Shown piece after piece: positions 1 to 10,717 of a DNA stretch of 64,000 nt. The first letter of the stretch is position 1; each line of letters opens with the position of its first letter. Origin of the DNA: Paralithodes platypus. Its lineage: Eukaryota; Arthropoda; Malacostraca; Decapoda; Lithodidae. The translations under genes were made by a program, and so were the position numbers. The notes under the pieces were generated by a model. That model worked only from the letters and a program-made list of their open reading frames with translations. It ran no database searches and was not told the DNA's origin. The stretch spans positions 16,131,779-16,195,778 of the forward strand of contig CM064506.1 in NCBI GenBank assembly GCA_032716605.1, written 5' to 3'.

Positions 1-2286
1 AAGATATAGCAGGTATAGATGAAAGATTATAGATTTTGGTTACAAAAACTGTCATCTTAAAGGATTAGGGGCGATTTACGGTATGAGATCCCCTGATTAG
101 GATTGATTATTAGGTGTCATTTGAAAGTACAGTCCATTGGCTTTCCAATGGTGTAGGATTGGTAATGGCCGCTCGAAAGATATAACAGGTATAGATGAAA
201 GATTATAGATTTTCGTTACAAAAAGTGTCATCTTAAAGGATTAGGGGCGATTTACGGTATGATATCCCCTGATTAGGATGGATTATTAGGTGTCATTTGA
301 AAGCTAATTTTATTGGGTTTCCAATGGTGAGGATTGGTAATAGCCACTCGAAAGATATAGCAGGTATAGATGAAAGATTATAGATTTTCGTTACAAAAAC
401 TGTCATCTTAAAGGATTAGGGGCGATTTACGGTATGATATCCCCTGATTAGGATGGATTATTAGGTGTCACTTGAAAGCTAATTTTATTGGCTTTCCAAT
501 GGTGTAGGATTGGTAATGGCCGCTCGAAAGATATAGCAGGTATAGATGAAAGATTATAGATTTTCGTTACAAAAACTGTCATCTTAAATGATTAGGGGCG
601 TTTTACGGTATGAGATCCCCTGATTAGGATGGATTATTAAGTGTCATTTGAAAGTACATTCCATTGCCTTTCCAATGGTGTAGGATTGGTAATGGCCGCT
701 CGAAAGATATAGCAGGTATAGATGAAAGATTATAGATTTTCGTTACAAAAAGTGGCATCTTAAAGGATTAGGGTCGATTTACGGTATGAGATCCACTGAT
801 TAGGATGGATTATTAGGTGTCATTTGAAAGCACATTCCATTGGCTTTCCAATGGTGTAGGATTGGTAATGGCCGCTCGAAAGGTATAGCAGGTATAGATA
901 AAAGATTATAGATTTTCGTTACAAAAACTGTCATCTTAAAGGATTAGGGGCGATTTACGGTATGATATCCCCTGATTAGGATGGATTATTAGCTGTAATT
1001 TGAAAGCTCATTTTATTGGCTTTACAATGGTGTAGGATTGGTAATGGCCGCTCGAAAGATATAGCAGGTATAGATGAAAGATTATAGATTTTCGTTACAA
1101 AAAGTGTCATCTTAAATGATTAGGGGCGTTTTACGGTATGAGATCCCCTGATTAGGATGGATTATTAAGTGTCATTTGAAAGAACATTCCATTGGCTTTC
1201 CAATGGTGTAGGATTGGTAATGGCCGCTCGAAAGATATAGCAGGTATAGATGAAAGATTATAGATTTTCGTTACAAAAAGTGTCATCTTAAAGGATTAGG
1301 GGCGATTTACGGTATGAGATCCCCTGATTAGGATGGATTATTAGGTGTCATTTGAAAGCACATTCCATTGGCTTTCCAATGGTGTAGGATTGGTAATGGC
1401 CGCTCGAAAGATATAGCAGGTATAGATGAAAGATTATAGATTTTGGTTACAAAAAGTGTCATCTTAAATTATTAGGGGCGATTTACGGTATGAGATCCCC
1501 TGATTAGGATGGATTATTAGGTGTAATTTGAAAGCACATTCCATTGGCTTTCCAATGGTGTAGGATTGGTAATGGCCGCTCGAAAGATATAGCAGGTATA
1601 GATGAAAGATTATAGATTTTGGTTACAAAAAGTGTCATCTTAAAGGATTAGGGGCGATTTACGGTATGATATCCCCTGATTAGGATGGATTATTAGGTGT
1701 CATTTGAAAGCTCATTTTATTGGCTTTCCAATGGTGTAGGATTGGTAATGGCCGCTCGAAAGATATAGCATGTATAGATGAAAGATTATAGATTTTCGTT
1801 ACAAAAACTGTCATCTTAAATGATTAGGGGTGTTTTACGGTATGAGATCCGCTGATTAGGATGGATTATTAAGTGTCATTTGAAGTACATTCCATTGGCT
1901 TTCCAATGGTGTAAGATTGGTAATGGCCGCTCGAAAGATATAGCAGGTATAGATGAAAGATTATAGATTTTGGTTACAAAAAGTGTCATCTTAAAGAATT
2001 AGGGGCGATTTACGGTATGAGATCCCCTGATTAGGATGGATTATTAGGTGTCATTTGAAAGCACATTCCATTGGCTTTCCAATGGTGTAGGATTGGTAAT
2101 GGCCGCTCGAAAGATATAGCAGGTATAGATGAAAGATTATAGATTTTCGTTACAAAAACTGTCATATTAAAGGATTAGGGTCGATTTACGGTATGATATC
2201 CCCTGATTAGGATAGATTATTAGGTGTCATTTGAAAGCACATTTTATTGGCTTTCCAATGGTGTAGGATTGGTAATGGCCGCTCGA
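1..2286. repeat. Satellite array, 13 monomers of about 176 bp
   Basis: Monomers start at 1, 177, 352, 528, 704 and 880 and continue in register to about 2286. Each begins AAGATATAGCAGGTATAGA and ends TAATGGCCGCTCG. Most carry the inverted repeat CCATTGGCTTTCCAATGG and a second pair, AGGGG...CCCCT. Three variants can be told apart: T (GATATCC with TTTTATTGG), M (AAATGATTAGGGGCGTTTT with TTAAGTG) and B (GAGATCC with CACATTCC). No frame stays open, so the array is noncoding. The left end is cut by the window, so the full length is unknown. Confidence 0.97.
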
Positions 2287-2937
2287 AAGATATAGCAGTG
2301 ATAGAAGAAACTTTTTAGATTTTGCCGAATAAGTAATAAGTAAACAACTTCAGCCGGCTCTATCCTAGTGTTTACTAGCCTATACCCCTTTGAAAGGACA
2401 TTAGCCTAACCTAACAACCTTACCTAACCTATCCTAATATTATGGGTGGGGGCTCCACACCCCCGCTATTAGACATCTTTGACAGATTTTTGGTGTATTT
2501 TTCTGTGAAAAGGGTATTTTTTCAATTTGTCAATAACGAAAATCCTCCATGCAGACTAGGCCTATATGGAGAAAAATATGGCGAATCTGTTGGTGCCTAT
2601 TTTCCCTAATAAATTGTTTCTAATAAGGCGGATGTAGTGTCCTTGAATATTATCAAAACAAAAATAAAACTTAGGCCTACTGAAATCGCTGTCGGTCCAA
2701 AAAGTCAGGTTTACCATATATTTACATTTCCAAATTATTAGATATAGGCTATATACACGGTTGCCCGCTACACAGGATTATACTCAACTTTGTTTCAGTT
2801 ATACCATCCATGACCCACTCACGCACAACCTTTAACTTTCCAACATCCACATAGCCTACTCACGTTTTTAATGCACCTGAACAGTCCAGTTCAGACAAAA
2901 TCGTCTTCCACAGGGTTTATTAGCGACAATTAGGTTG
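2287..2937. repeat. S1, left copy of a ~650 bp direct repeat flanking LINE A1
   Basis: Matches 10053-10717 (S2) almost base for base, with about ten substitutions or small indels. Its first 45 bases resemble a diverged satellite monomer (GATATAGCAGTGATAGAAG), so it follows the array without a sharp break. It contains CCTAACCT telomere-like motifs and a G/C hairpin that has lost 7 nt relative to S2. A shorter third copy lies at 11325-11637. No coding potential is seen. Confidence 0.9.
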
Positions 2938-3018
2938 TTGTTATTGTGTGTTGAAGGGAAGGTAGCAACTGAGCGTCACTAATAAACCCTAGCGAGGACA
3001 GTTTTGTCAGGACTGCCT

Positions 3019-3304
3019 TTAGAGTCGTGGAATTCTCCCCGACTTTTTAAGGAAATTAATTGTGCATTGTAACACTCTCTGCCTTTTCTCTGGGGTCACG
3101 TCTATTGCTCCTAGTAGAACGGGGATGGTTATGTTATTAATATTCATCCTGTTTAAGGTGTCTTTAAGGATTGTTCTCATTAAGTGAAATCGTGGGCAAT
3201 GCAGAAGAAAATGAATGATGGTGTCTTCGGTGTTTCTGCACCAAGGGCAGTGTGGATCCGGGGCCAATTTCAATCTGTGTAGATGTTTGTTCAACCCGGA
3301 ATGA
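3019..3304 (-). pseudogene. LINE A1 ORF2 C-terminal CCHC segment, cut off by LINE B1
   Basis: After the LINE B1 tail the minus strand reads IGHSGLNKHLHRLKL and then CPWC...H...C, the cysteine/histidine motif that ends I/Jockey-type ORF2 proteins. Reading from TRLRIG at 4718 directly to this point restores a continuous protein, because LINE B1 plus one copy of the 8 bp target duplication accounts for the gap. The frame ends at a stop at 3019-3021. An ATG at 3294 is incidental, not a gene start. Confidence 0.9.
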
Positions 3305-3312
3305 CCGATTCT

Positions 3313-4717
3313 ATCTATCTATCTATCTATTGCCTGACGCCGTGATCCCCGAAGGGGTGGCCACGAACGAACCGCCCCCATGCACCTCTGTCCCCAGTCA
3401 GTCGACGCCCCTCCCCCCAACCAGCACCGCCTTCGTTCATGTACTTCCTCACTCCATCCTTCCACCTCATATTCGGTCTACCTCTCCCCCTCTGTCCCTC
3501 CACCTCGCTCTCGTACACTCTTAGTCATTCTCTCGCTTTCCATACGTTCCATATGGCCGAACCATCTCAAGTTGTTCCTTTTCACACTTTCCAGCACATC
3601 TACCTCCACACCACACCTCCTTCTTACTTCCTCATTAGTCTGTCTATCCCTCCATGTAACTCCGCACGCACTCCTTAAGTAATTCATTTCCACTGCTCTC
3701 ACTCTTGGTCTGAGTCTCTCAACCAACGTCCATGCTTCGCTTCCGTAAGTCAGTGTCGGGATTACCACACTGTCATGCAAGGACTTCTTCACTTCCATAC
3801 TGACCACCCTATTTCTTGTTACTGCTTTTAGCGTTCCTACAACCCTCTTCCCCTGTTGTACCCTCTCCCGCACCTCTTCATCCATAGTCCCATCTTTACT
3901 CAACACACTGCCCAGATACTTAAAAGAGTTGACGATCTCCATAGCCTGACCGTTCAGCTTCACCTTACACTCTGTGACTTCACCCCTTTCGAAGACCATA
4001 ACCTTGCTCTTCCCCGTATTTACCTTCAAATTCCGTTTTTCGCACACTGTTCCAAACTCATTTACCAGACCCTGCAACTCCCATTCATTATCACTCATCA
4101 GAACTGTATCATCCGCAAACAGCAGTATAGGTAGCTTCCACTCAATTCCCTCCCTTTTCAGCGATACACCAACATCCACTGCTCTTGATAGTATTTCTTT
4201 CATAACTCCATCCATATATACAGTAAACAACCACGGGGACATCACACACCCCTGTTTCAAACCAACATTCAGGTCAAAGAACTCGCTCTGCTCACTCTCC
4301 ACACGTACTGCCGCCTTTGCACCCTCATACATGCTCTTCACTGCTTTCAGCAACTTGCCCTCTACTCCGTATATTCTAAGTACTTTCCACAAACCTTCTC
4401 TATCCACTCTGTCATAGGCCTTCTCCAAGTCCATAAAGGCAACATACACCTTTTGTTTCTTCTCCAGATACTTCTCCACAACACAATTCAGGGTAAAAAT
4501 CTGATCTACACATCCTCTTCCCTTCCTAAAACCTCCCTGCTCGTCGCCTATCCATTTCTCCGTTCTCACTCTCACTCTCTCAATCACTACCCTACTGTAT
4601 ACCTTCCCTACTACGCTTAGAAGACATATTCCTCGGTGGTTATCACACACTCCTCTTTCCCCTTTGCCCTTATATAGGGGGACTATTATGCCAGTCTTCC
4701 AGTCATCGGGTGCACTC
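3313..4717 (-). mobile_element. LINE B1: 5'-truncated RTE-like LINE nested in LINE A1
   Basis: Encodes reverse transcriptase from GIIVPLYKGKG through GGFRKGRG, FMDLEKAYDRV, GLKQGCVMSP and LLFADDTVLM to the C-terminal LRWFGHMERM region, with a frameshift near 3520. The protein ends HGVRQ and its TAG stop is the first unit of the 3' tail (ATAG)n at about 3313-3331. Flanks are an 8 bp direct repeat on the plus strand, CCGATTCT, at 3305-3312 and 4718-4725. Tail type and absent 3' UTR suggest an RTE-like clade; this is inference. Other copies: 25650-26890, 32593-32731, 43249-45543. Confidence 0.93.
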
Positions 4718-6405
4718 CCGATTCTGAGGCGCGTAATTACGACATCGATGTTCCTAGTTTGGGATCGTGTCCATGGATGGGGTGATGAGTCGGTTCTGAA
4801 GAGACCTAAGTGTTTTTCAGGGAGGAGGTTTGAAAGCTCTGTGTCCCATTCTTGTCTTGCCCTTGTTCTGCTCACTGCTGATAGTGTGTGGATGTCATGG
4901 GGTAGAGGCTCGATGGAGGTTAGCTGGTGTCCTAGTTTGGCTGCCTCATCTGCGATTGCGTTACCCTTAATGCCAACATGTGAGGGGATCCATTGTAGTT
5001 TGATATTTCTGGGCGAGTTAAGTGTCGTGATGAGGATATGTTGTATGGTGTGGACTATGTTTCTATGCGATTCGGGATTGGGCGAGAGGAGTAGATGGAG
5101 TGAAGATTGGGAATCTGTGTATATTACTATATTCTGTAGTGGGAGATGTGATTGGCAAAACTGGAGTGCTTTTTGGATTGCAAAAAGTTCTGAGGTGATG
5201 TTAGAGTGGGTGGCAGCGAGTTTCCATGACTGGCAGATGCTTATCTCTTCATAATAGACGGCTGCTGCAGCTGATGGGGGGGATGGGATGTATGAGCCAT
5301 CTGTAAAGATTGGAGAGTGGTTTGTGAATTTAGTGTGGTGTAGTTCGTTGAATAGGCATTTGGCTTTGGCTGAGTCCTGTGATTTTTTGAAGGACGGATG
5401 TAGAGTTGTGAAGATCATGTTGGTTAGGGTTATCCACGGGGGGACTGGTGGAACTGGTGCTGTGGGTGCTGAATGGATTGTGGTGCCTGTCAGTCTTTGT
5501 AAAGTGTGAGCGGAGCGAGAGATGAAGGATGTTCGATATCCTTGCCTGTTTATGGGTCTGTTTGTCAATTCTCTGGTGACGGACAATTGTAGGGGATGGT
5601 TTTCTGGTAGCTGGGAAGCTTTCAATAGCCATTTGCTGTCTGTCAATTGTCTGGTACGATTAAGTGGCAGTAAACCTGCTTCGGCCTGGAGGGAGACTAT
5701 TGGCGATGCACAGAATGCTCCCAGCGCTATTCGAAGGGCTGAGTTTTGGATTGTGTTGAGCTTGTCTAGGTGTGTTGGGGCAGCTGAACCGTATACGGGG
5801 CTGCCATATTGTACTTTGCTCTGGATATATACTGTATAGAATTTTAATAGCATTTTTCTACTGGCTCCCCATCTTGCCCCGGCCAGGTACTTCATGATGT
5901 TTAGACGTTTTGTACAGGATGTGCGGAGGTAATCAATGTTGTTGTTCCACGTCAGGGAAGGGCCGTCTAGTTTCAAGCCGAGGAAGGTATGTTCTCTCAC
6001 TAGTTGAATTGGGGTGTTTTCGATGGTTATGTTAGGTAATCTTGGAAGTCTTTTGCGGGTGAAGCACATTAGGGCGCTTTTCTGCTTGTTGATCTGAAGT
6101 CCCCATTCTGTCGGCCATTCTGCTATCAGGTCTGTGGCTTCCTGTGGGTGGTGTTCTGCTTCGTGTAGGGTTGTGGCTTCACATATAATGGCTACGTCAT
6201 CGGCGTATATCAGGTGGGTGGTGTGAGGTGTTTTGGGTATGTCTGACAATAGAGCATTGAATAGGGGTGGACTGATGCCTGAGCCTTGAGGTAGTCCTCT
6301 GTGATGGGGGTGTTCTTGAGATAGCGTGCCTCCTATTGCTACTTTAAATGTTCGGTGTTCTAAGAAGCTGTGAAACCATTTTAAGGGAAGTCCTTCAATG
6401 CCCAT
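4718..6405 (-). pseudogene. LINE A1 ORF2, RT palm/thumb and RNase H
   Basis: Residues 1-563 of a 975-codon open frame. GLPQGSGISPPLFN and the catalytic IYADDVA (residues 66-72) complete the RT palm. RNase H follows with its four acidic residues visible: FTDGS (D369), SELFAIQ (E406), YTDSQ (D431) and NAIADEA (D486), plus the WIPSHVG motif. RNase H is typical of I-group LINEs. At residue 563 (TRLRIG) the frame passes without a stop into nested LINE B1, so the downstream 412 codons belong to another element; the true continuation is at 3304-3019. Confidence 0.93.
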
Positions 6406-7826
6406 TTTGAGAGTTTATATAATATGCCTTTGTGGGAGGCTGAATCGAAGGCACTTTTTAAGTCAAGGAATAGTATCAACATTATTTTGTTGTTGTTGTA
6501 GGTTTCTTGGATTCGTTGTTCTAAATTGAGGAGGATATCAACTGTGCCTCTGCCTGGTCTGAATCCACTTTGTTCTGGTGACAGTTTGTGATGGGTTTCA
6601 AACCACCAGCTGAGTCGTCGGGCAATTATTTTCTCCAGTAATTTTCCTATGCACGATAGTAGGACTATTGGGCGTAGTGAAGCAGGGTTGGAGGGGTCTT
6701 TACCTGGTTTCGGGAATGGGAGAATTACAGATTGCTTCCATGCGTTGGGAAATGTTCCGGTCTGCCAGCTTTTGTTGAATAAGGTTATAAGGTGATCTTG
6801 CCAATGGAGTGTAAGGTGCGAGAGGAATTCATTGGCAACTAAGTCAGCTCCCATAGCTTTTTTGGCGGGGAGGGATAATATCGCATACTGAAGTTCGGGT
6901 TCGGTGATTGGGTTGTCAATGCCATGTGTCGAGGGTGATAATAGAGCTGTGTTTATATGACGAGTCAGGAGATCTTGATTGATTAGTGGAGCTGGAATGC
7001 TGTATTGGTCTTTGTAGAAGGAGGCTAGAATATTTGCTTTGGCTGTGTCAGTCATTAATGCGACTCCGTTTTGGCTCAGGGGGTGGGGACAATGTTTATT
7101 TCTTCCTTTCATACTTTTTAGGAAGTTCCAAGTTCGAGTAGATGAAGTGTTGAAAGATAAGGTACTGCAGAAGCTTGCCCAGGCCTGTCTTTTTGCTTTG
7201 AGAATAATGCGTGTTGCGATACAATTTAGCTGTTTATATTTATAACAGTTATGTATGGTGGGTTGTCTCCGCCATGTGTACCATGCTTTACGTCTGCTAT
7301 TTATAGCCTCAGCACATTCTGTGGTCCACCAAGGAACTCTTGGCTTTGCCCCTTTCTTTGAGTGATATAGTTTGAAGGCTGATGTGGCTGCTTTGGTAAG
7401 TGTCTGGGTGAAGGATGTCGTTAGTACTTCTAGGGATTGATTCTTTGCTGGTCTTGTTTGTCTAAGGGTGGTTTGGAAGTTTTGCCATCCTTTGTCTGTT
7501 ATTTTCCAGTGGGGACGAGTGATGTTGGCCGAGGTTATTTTTTGTGAAGTCGATGTGATATAGATGGGGAGATGGTCACTTGCCATGTATGGGCCTAGTT
7601 TTATATCGATGTCATTGAATATGTGGGAGCCGATGCAGAGGTCTATTGTGGATGAGCGGCCTGTATGTGGATCTATGCGTGTGCCCAAGGCGGGTGGTGT
7701 TAGGAGATTTAAATTCACAGATTCTAGAAGCACCTGAAATAACGCTTTTCCTGAAGGATTTAGGGAGCCTGGTGGAGCGTATGGGTCCCAAAGTTTGTGT
7801 CGTGCATTGAAGTCTCCTAGAATCAT
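6381..7826 (-). pseudogene. LINE A1 ORF2, endonuclease C-terminus and RT fingers
   Basis: Open for 481 codons. It starts at MILGDFNARHKLWDP (endonuclease catalytic Asp/Asn) and continues through DLCIGS and MASDHLP, the terminal SDH of the endonuclease fold. A linker follows, then reverse transcriptase: WKQSVILPFPKPGKDP, NPASLRPIVLLSC, EQSGFRPGRGT and the first catalytic aspartate in LFLDLKSAFDS. The frame ends at a stop at 6381-6383. The next frame overlaps from 6405 with GIEGLPLKWF, so a one-base slip in the AAAA tract near 6403 splits the RT palm. Length and order are normal for an I/Jockey-type ORF2. Confidence 0.92.
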
Positions 7827-8242
7827 GCAATGGGGGGGGGGGGACTTGTTGAAAGAGATGGTTGATTTCTGTTATGGTGAAATCTTTGCAGGGGTTGTAA
7901 CAGAGGAGGATGGAGCACCACTTTCCCGAGAGAGCTATCTGAACGGCCATTGATTCTATTACGTTATTGTTGTTGTTGTAAGGGGCGAGTTCAAGTATAC
8001 GGCAGGATATATTCTCACGTACCATTATGGCCCAGACTCCTCCTCTCAGGCCTTGTAGTCTGTCTTCTCTGAAGATTGTGTACCCTGGCATTACTATGTT
8101 GGTGGATGGATTCAACCAAGTTTCGCATAGGCCTATTATAGTTGGCATGTCCCTATCTAGTTGTTTTAAAGTCGTGAGCCTTATTAAAGATGCTTCTGGC
8201 ATTCCATAGCATGAACTTTAAGGGTGGGGAGGACGGGTCCAT
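7827..8242 (-). pseudogene. LINE A1 ORF2, endonuclease N-terminal part (two frames)
   Basis: ORF2 starts at the ATG 8242-8240 and reads LWNARSI, the conserved N-terminal motif of APE-type endonucleases, then hits a stop near 8150. From about 8190 a neighbouring frame carries the downstream motifs GLCETWL (catalytic Glu), GGVWAIMV and LLCYNP. A run of G on the plus strand at about 7832-7843 (a C run in the gene) marks another frameshift; the catalytic LGDFNARH motif resumes in the next segment. Endonuclease nicks target DNA to prime reverse transcription. Two indels make this segment non-functional as read, unless the homopolymer break is a sequencing error. Confidence 0.85.
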
Positions 8243-8244
8243 TA
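8240..8244 (-). promoter_or_regulatory. TAATG stop-start junction of ORF1/ORF2
   Basis: On the minus strand the ORF1 stop TAA (8244-8242) and the ORF2 start ATG (8242-8240) share one base. The same junction occurs in LINE A2 at 63344-63348. In the LINE SART1 a UAAUG junction is known to mediate coupled termination-reinitiation. The same use here is inferred from position and conservation. Confidence 0.75.
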
Positions 8245-9240
8245 TTGAGGGAGTATTATAGCGACTGCATATGGCCAAAGCCGAGAGATTATGTCTGGGA
8301 AGGTTGTTCCTTTGAGGTATAGCTGTATTGCTTGAAGTAGGAGATGTAGAAGTTGTGTACCGGTACTCGTGTGGGAAGCTGAGTCGGCTGAAGCTGCGTT
8401 GGTTTCATCTTGGTGCGGTGTGCGTGTGTTTAATTGTGATTTTGTGGTTTGTTCAGATTGGGTTTGAGGTTGACGTTGGTGTTGATAAGTCTGGCATTTT
8501 GGATTAGCGGTTGCATTGGGTGTTGTGATGTTGGGGGACTGTGTTCCGGTGTTGGAGCATGGAGTGATGTCGTCGAAGTCAAGTTGGTGGGCTGTGGTAC
8601 AGCGTTGAGTTTTGGGGCCATTTCGGCATTGGGATCTGGGAATTGGTGCCTTGTGAATCAGGATTTGACCATGATTAGTCGGATTTATGGTGACCTCGTG
8701 TTCGCCTTCTTCCAGTTCAATGTCATCCTGGTCGGGGACTTCGTCTTCTAGGACTGAAAAGGGGTTTGAAAGTTTAGCATAGCTTAGGTCGTCTCTGACG
8801 GCTCTAGTGGGCTTGGGCTCTGTTGTAATTTGTGTATTGGGTGGTGTAGACTTGGCATTGATAGGGTTAAGCTCACGTAATTGTCGGTTAACATCTTTTA
8901 GTGCTGAGAGGTCTGCCTGAGCTTTGTTATGAATTTCTGCAGCTTTGATATAGATTGGGCACTTGAAGGAGACTACTCTATGTGTGCCACCACAGAAATA
9001 GCAATGGGGATTATTTTGGCATCTTAGCTGGTCAGAACCTGATGTTAGGGAATGGAATCCACTGCACATTGAGCATCTTACCTTGTTCCTGCATGATATA
9101 GCACTGTGTCCGAATCGGTGGCAGTTGTAACAGCGCAGAATGGGGAATGTGTATTGGGATACCTGGTAGCTCGTCATATCTGTTGCTACTCGGGGCGGGA
9201 GCTTGCCTTCGAAGCATAGCCTTACTGCATCGGATTTTGA
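8242..9240 (-). pseudogene. LINE A1 ORF1 (gag), zinc-knuckle C-terminal part
   Basis: The frame contains RCYNCHRFGHSAISC (CX2CX4HX4C), a second cysteine/histidine cluster starting CSMC, and a third, CYFCGGTHRVVSFKC: the three-knuckle arrangement of I/Jockey-type LINE ORF1 proteins that bind element RNA. A proline/threonine/glutamine-rich tail follows. The ORF ends at TAA 8244-8242, overlapping the ORF2 start as TAATG. The first in-frame ATG is at 9177, but homology extends upstream to about 9240, so this is the second half of one ORF1 split by a frameshift. Knuckle spacing matches LINE A2 at 55747-55930. Confidence 0.88.
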
Positions 9241-9246
9241 TTTTTC

Positions 9247-9880
9247 ACCATTCTTATACCTAGATCCTCAAGACCTCAAGTAGCCTAGCTGGGTGTGTGC
9301 CTAGAGTTTTTAGTGATTTATAGATGTCTTCTTCTGACAAATCTTCAGAAACAGGGCTAATCTTACCGAAAGTGATGCCATGTTCTGCTGCGTCGGCTGG
9401 GGAGCGGGCCTTCCGACATTTGACTTGCCAACTGCCTAGTTGTGTCATGGATTCAGGTGAATCAGCAAGGTTATCTATATCTTTGGCTAATATAAAGAAA
9501 CAGAAAGCAGATCCCTTACCAATTAAGTGAGGACTTCCCTGTGCCTGTAGAATATACTTGCCAAAATATGCTTCTTTTAGTGCTCTAGTTAAGGTGTGTG
9601 GATTGTTGAAGGCAATGGAGTTGTCAGCTGTTCGAACAATGTAGGTTATCACGTTGTCAGTGTCACTAGGCCTATTTGGGGGGGCATTGAAGTGTAGATT
9701 TGGTGAGGAAGCTCTGTTCGTTTTTTTATGGTTTCCTGAACCATTCACTGAATCTTCGTCATTGTCTGAGGCAAGGCTTCTCTTTTGAGGAGTAGCGTCG
9801 GCGGTTGTTGTGATGTCCATGGCTGCGTGTTCTGGCGGCGGGTGCCTCTGCCTCATTCCATCTTCTTCAGGCTCTTCCAT
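9247..9880 (-). pseudogene. LINE A1 ORF1 (gag), N-terminal part
   Basis: Open for 206 codons from the ATG at 9880. It begins with an acidic, low-complexity region followed by a conserved block (residues about 75-200) that aligns with ORF1 of LINE A2 at 55200-55540; shared features are a VTYI-I core, a KYI/KYV motif and GKISPVS versus GKIGPVS. The frame ends at a stop near 9260, just before the zinc-knuckle half resumes in another frame, so ORF1 is broken by a small indel near 9240-9260. The product would be the RNA-binding nucleocapsid-like protein of the LINE RNP. No host gene resembles it. Confidence 0.85.
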
Positions 9881-10052
9881 GGTGATGAAGAATTGGAGAA
9901 GCGCTTCCTGTCCACTGTCCCTATGTGTTGAGGGCAGCGGGTAAGAAGTGTGGGGGTATTTTCAGTCACTATTGGGGTAATATGGCAAGATAAAGGCAGA
10001 GAGGGCGCAATACACAATCACAGCTTCTTCTTCTTACTCAGCTCCATCTGAG

Positions 10053-10717
10053 ATATAGCAGTGATAGAAGAAACTTTTTAGATTTTGCCGAAAAAGGAAT
10101 AAGGAATAAGTAATAAGTAAACAACTTCAGCCGGCTCTATCCTAGTGTTTACTAGCCTATACCCCTTTGAAAGGACATTAGCCTAACCTAACAACCTTAC
10201 CTAACCTATCCTAATATTATGGGTGGGGGCTGCCGCCCCCACACCCCCGCTATTAGACATCTTTGACAGATTTTTGGTGTATTTTTCTGTGAAAAGGGTA
10301 TTTTTTCAATTTGTCAATAACGAAAATCCTCCATGCAGACTAGGCCTATATGGAGAAAAATATGGCGAATCTGTTGGTGCCTATTTTCCCTAATAAATTG
10401 TTTCTAATAAGGCGGATGTAGTGTCCTTGAATATTATCAGAACAAAAATAAAACTTAGGGCTACTGAAATCGCTGTCGGTCCAAAAAGTCAGGTTTACCA
10501 TATATTTACATTTCCAAATTACTAGATATAGGCTATATACACGGTTGCCCGCTACACAGGATTATACTCAACTTTGTTTCAGTTATACCATCCATGACCC
10601 ACTCACGCACAACCTTTAACTTTCCAACATCCACATAGCCTACTCACGTTTTTAATGCACCTGAACATTCCAGTTCAGACAAAATCGTCCTCGACAGGGT
10701 TTATTAGCGACAAATAG
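10053..10717. repeat. S2, right copy of the ~650 bp direct repeat flanking LINE A1
   Basis: Starts GATATAGCAGTGATAGAAG and ends GGTTTATTAGCGACA, as S1 does. It retains the intact hairpin GTGGGGGCTGCCGCCCCCAC that is shortened in S1. Its left edge abuts the 5' end of LINE A1 and its right edge abuts non-repeated sequence. Confidence 0.9.

Larger units (their letters stand above)
2938..10052 (-). mobile_element. LINE A1: two-ORF non-LTR retrotransposon with RNase H (I/Jockey-type)
   Basis: In transcription order (descending coordinates) the element has a short 5' UTR (about 10052-9881), ORF1 gag (9880-8242), ORF2 with endonuclease, reverse transcriptase and RNase H (8242 to about 4718), a nested LINE B1 (3313-4717), the remaining ORF2 C-terminus (3304-3019), and a 3' UTR ending in AATAACAACAACC near 2938-2960. 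Zinc knuckles in ORF1, an APE-type endonuclease and a C-terminal RNase H place it in the I/Jockey assemblage; the exact clade cannot be fixed by eye. Frame breaks lie near 9240, 8185, 7835 and 6403, so the copy is dead. LINE A2 at 54565-64000 is a diverged relative. Confidence 0.92.

Noticed and set aside
1..2286. CRISPR-like array
   Set aside because: The whole ~176 bp unit is conserved with no variable spacers; it is a satellite in a eukaryotic genome.
3478..6405. A single 975-codon gene with RT, RNase H and a second RT
   Set aside because: An 8 bp target duplication at 3305-3312 and 4718-4725 shows it is LINE B1 inserted in frame into LINE A1.
7832..7843. Frameshift at the 12-13 base G run as proof of inactivation
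   Set aside because: Homopolymer length is unreliable in raw sequence; noted as a break but not taken as decisive, since other breaks exist.
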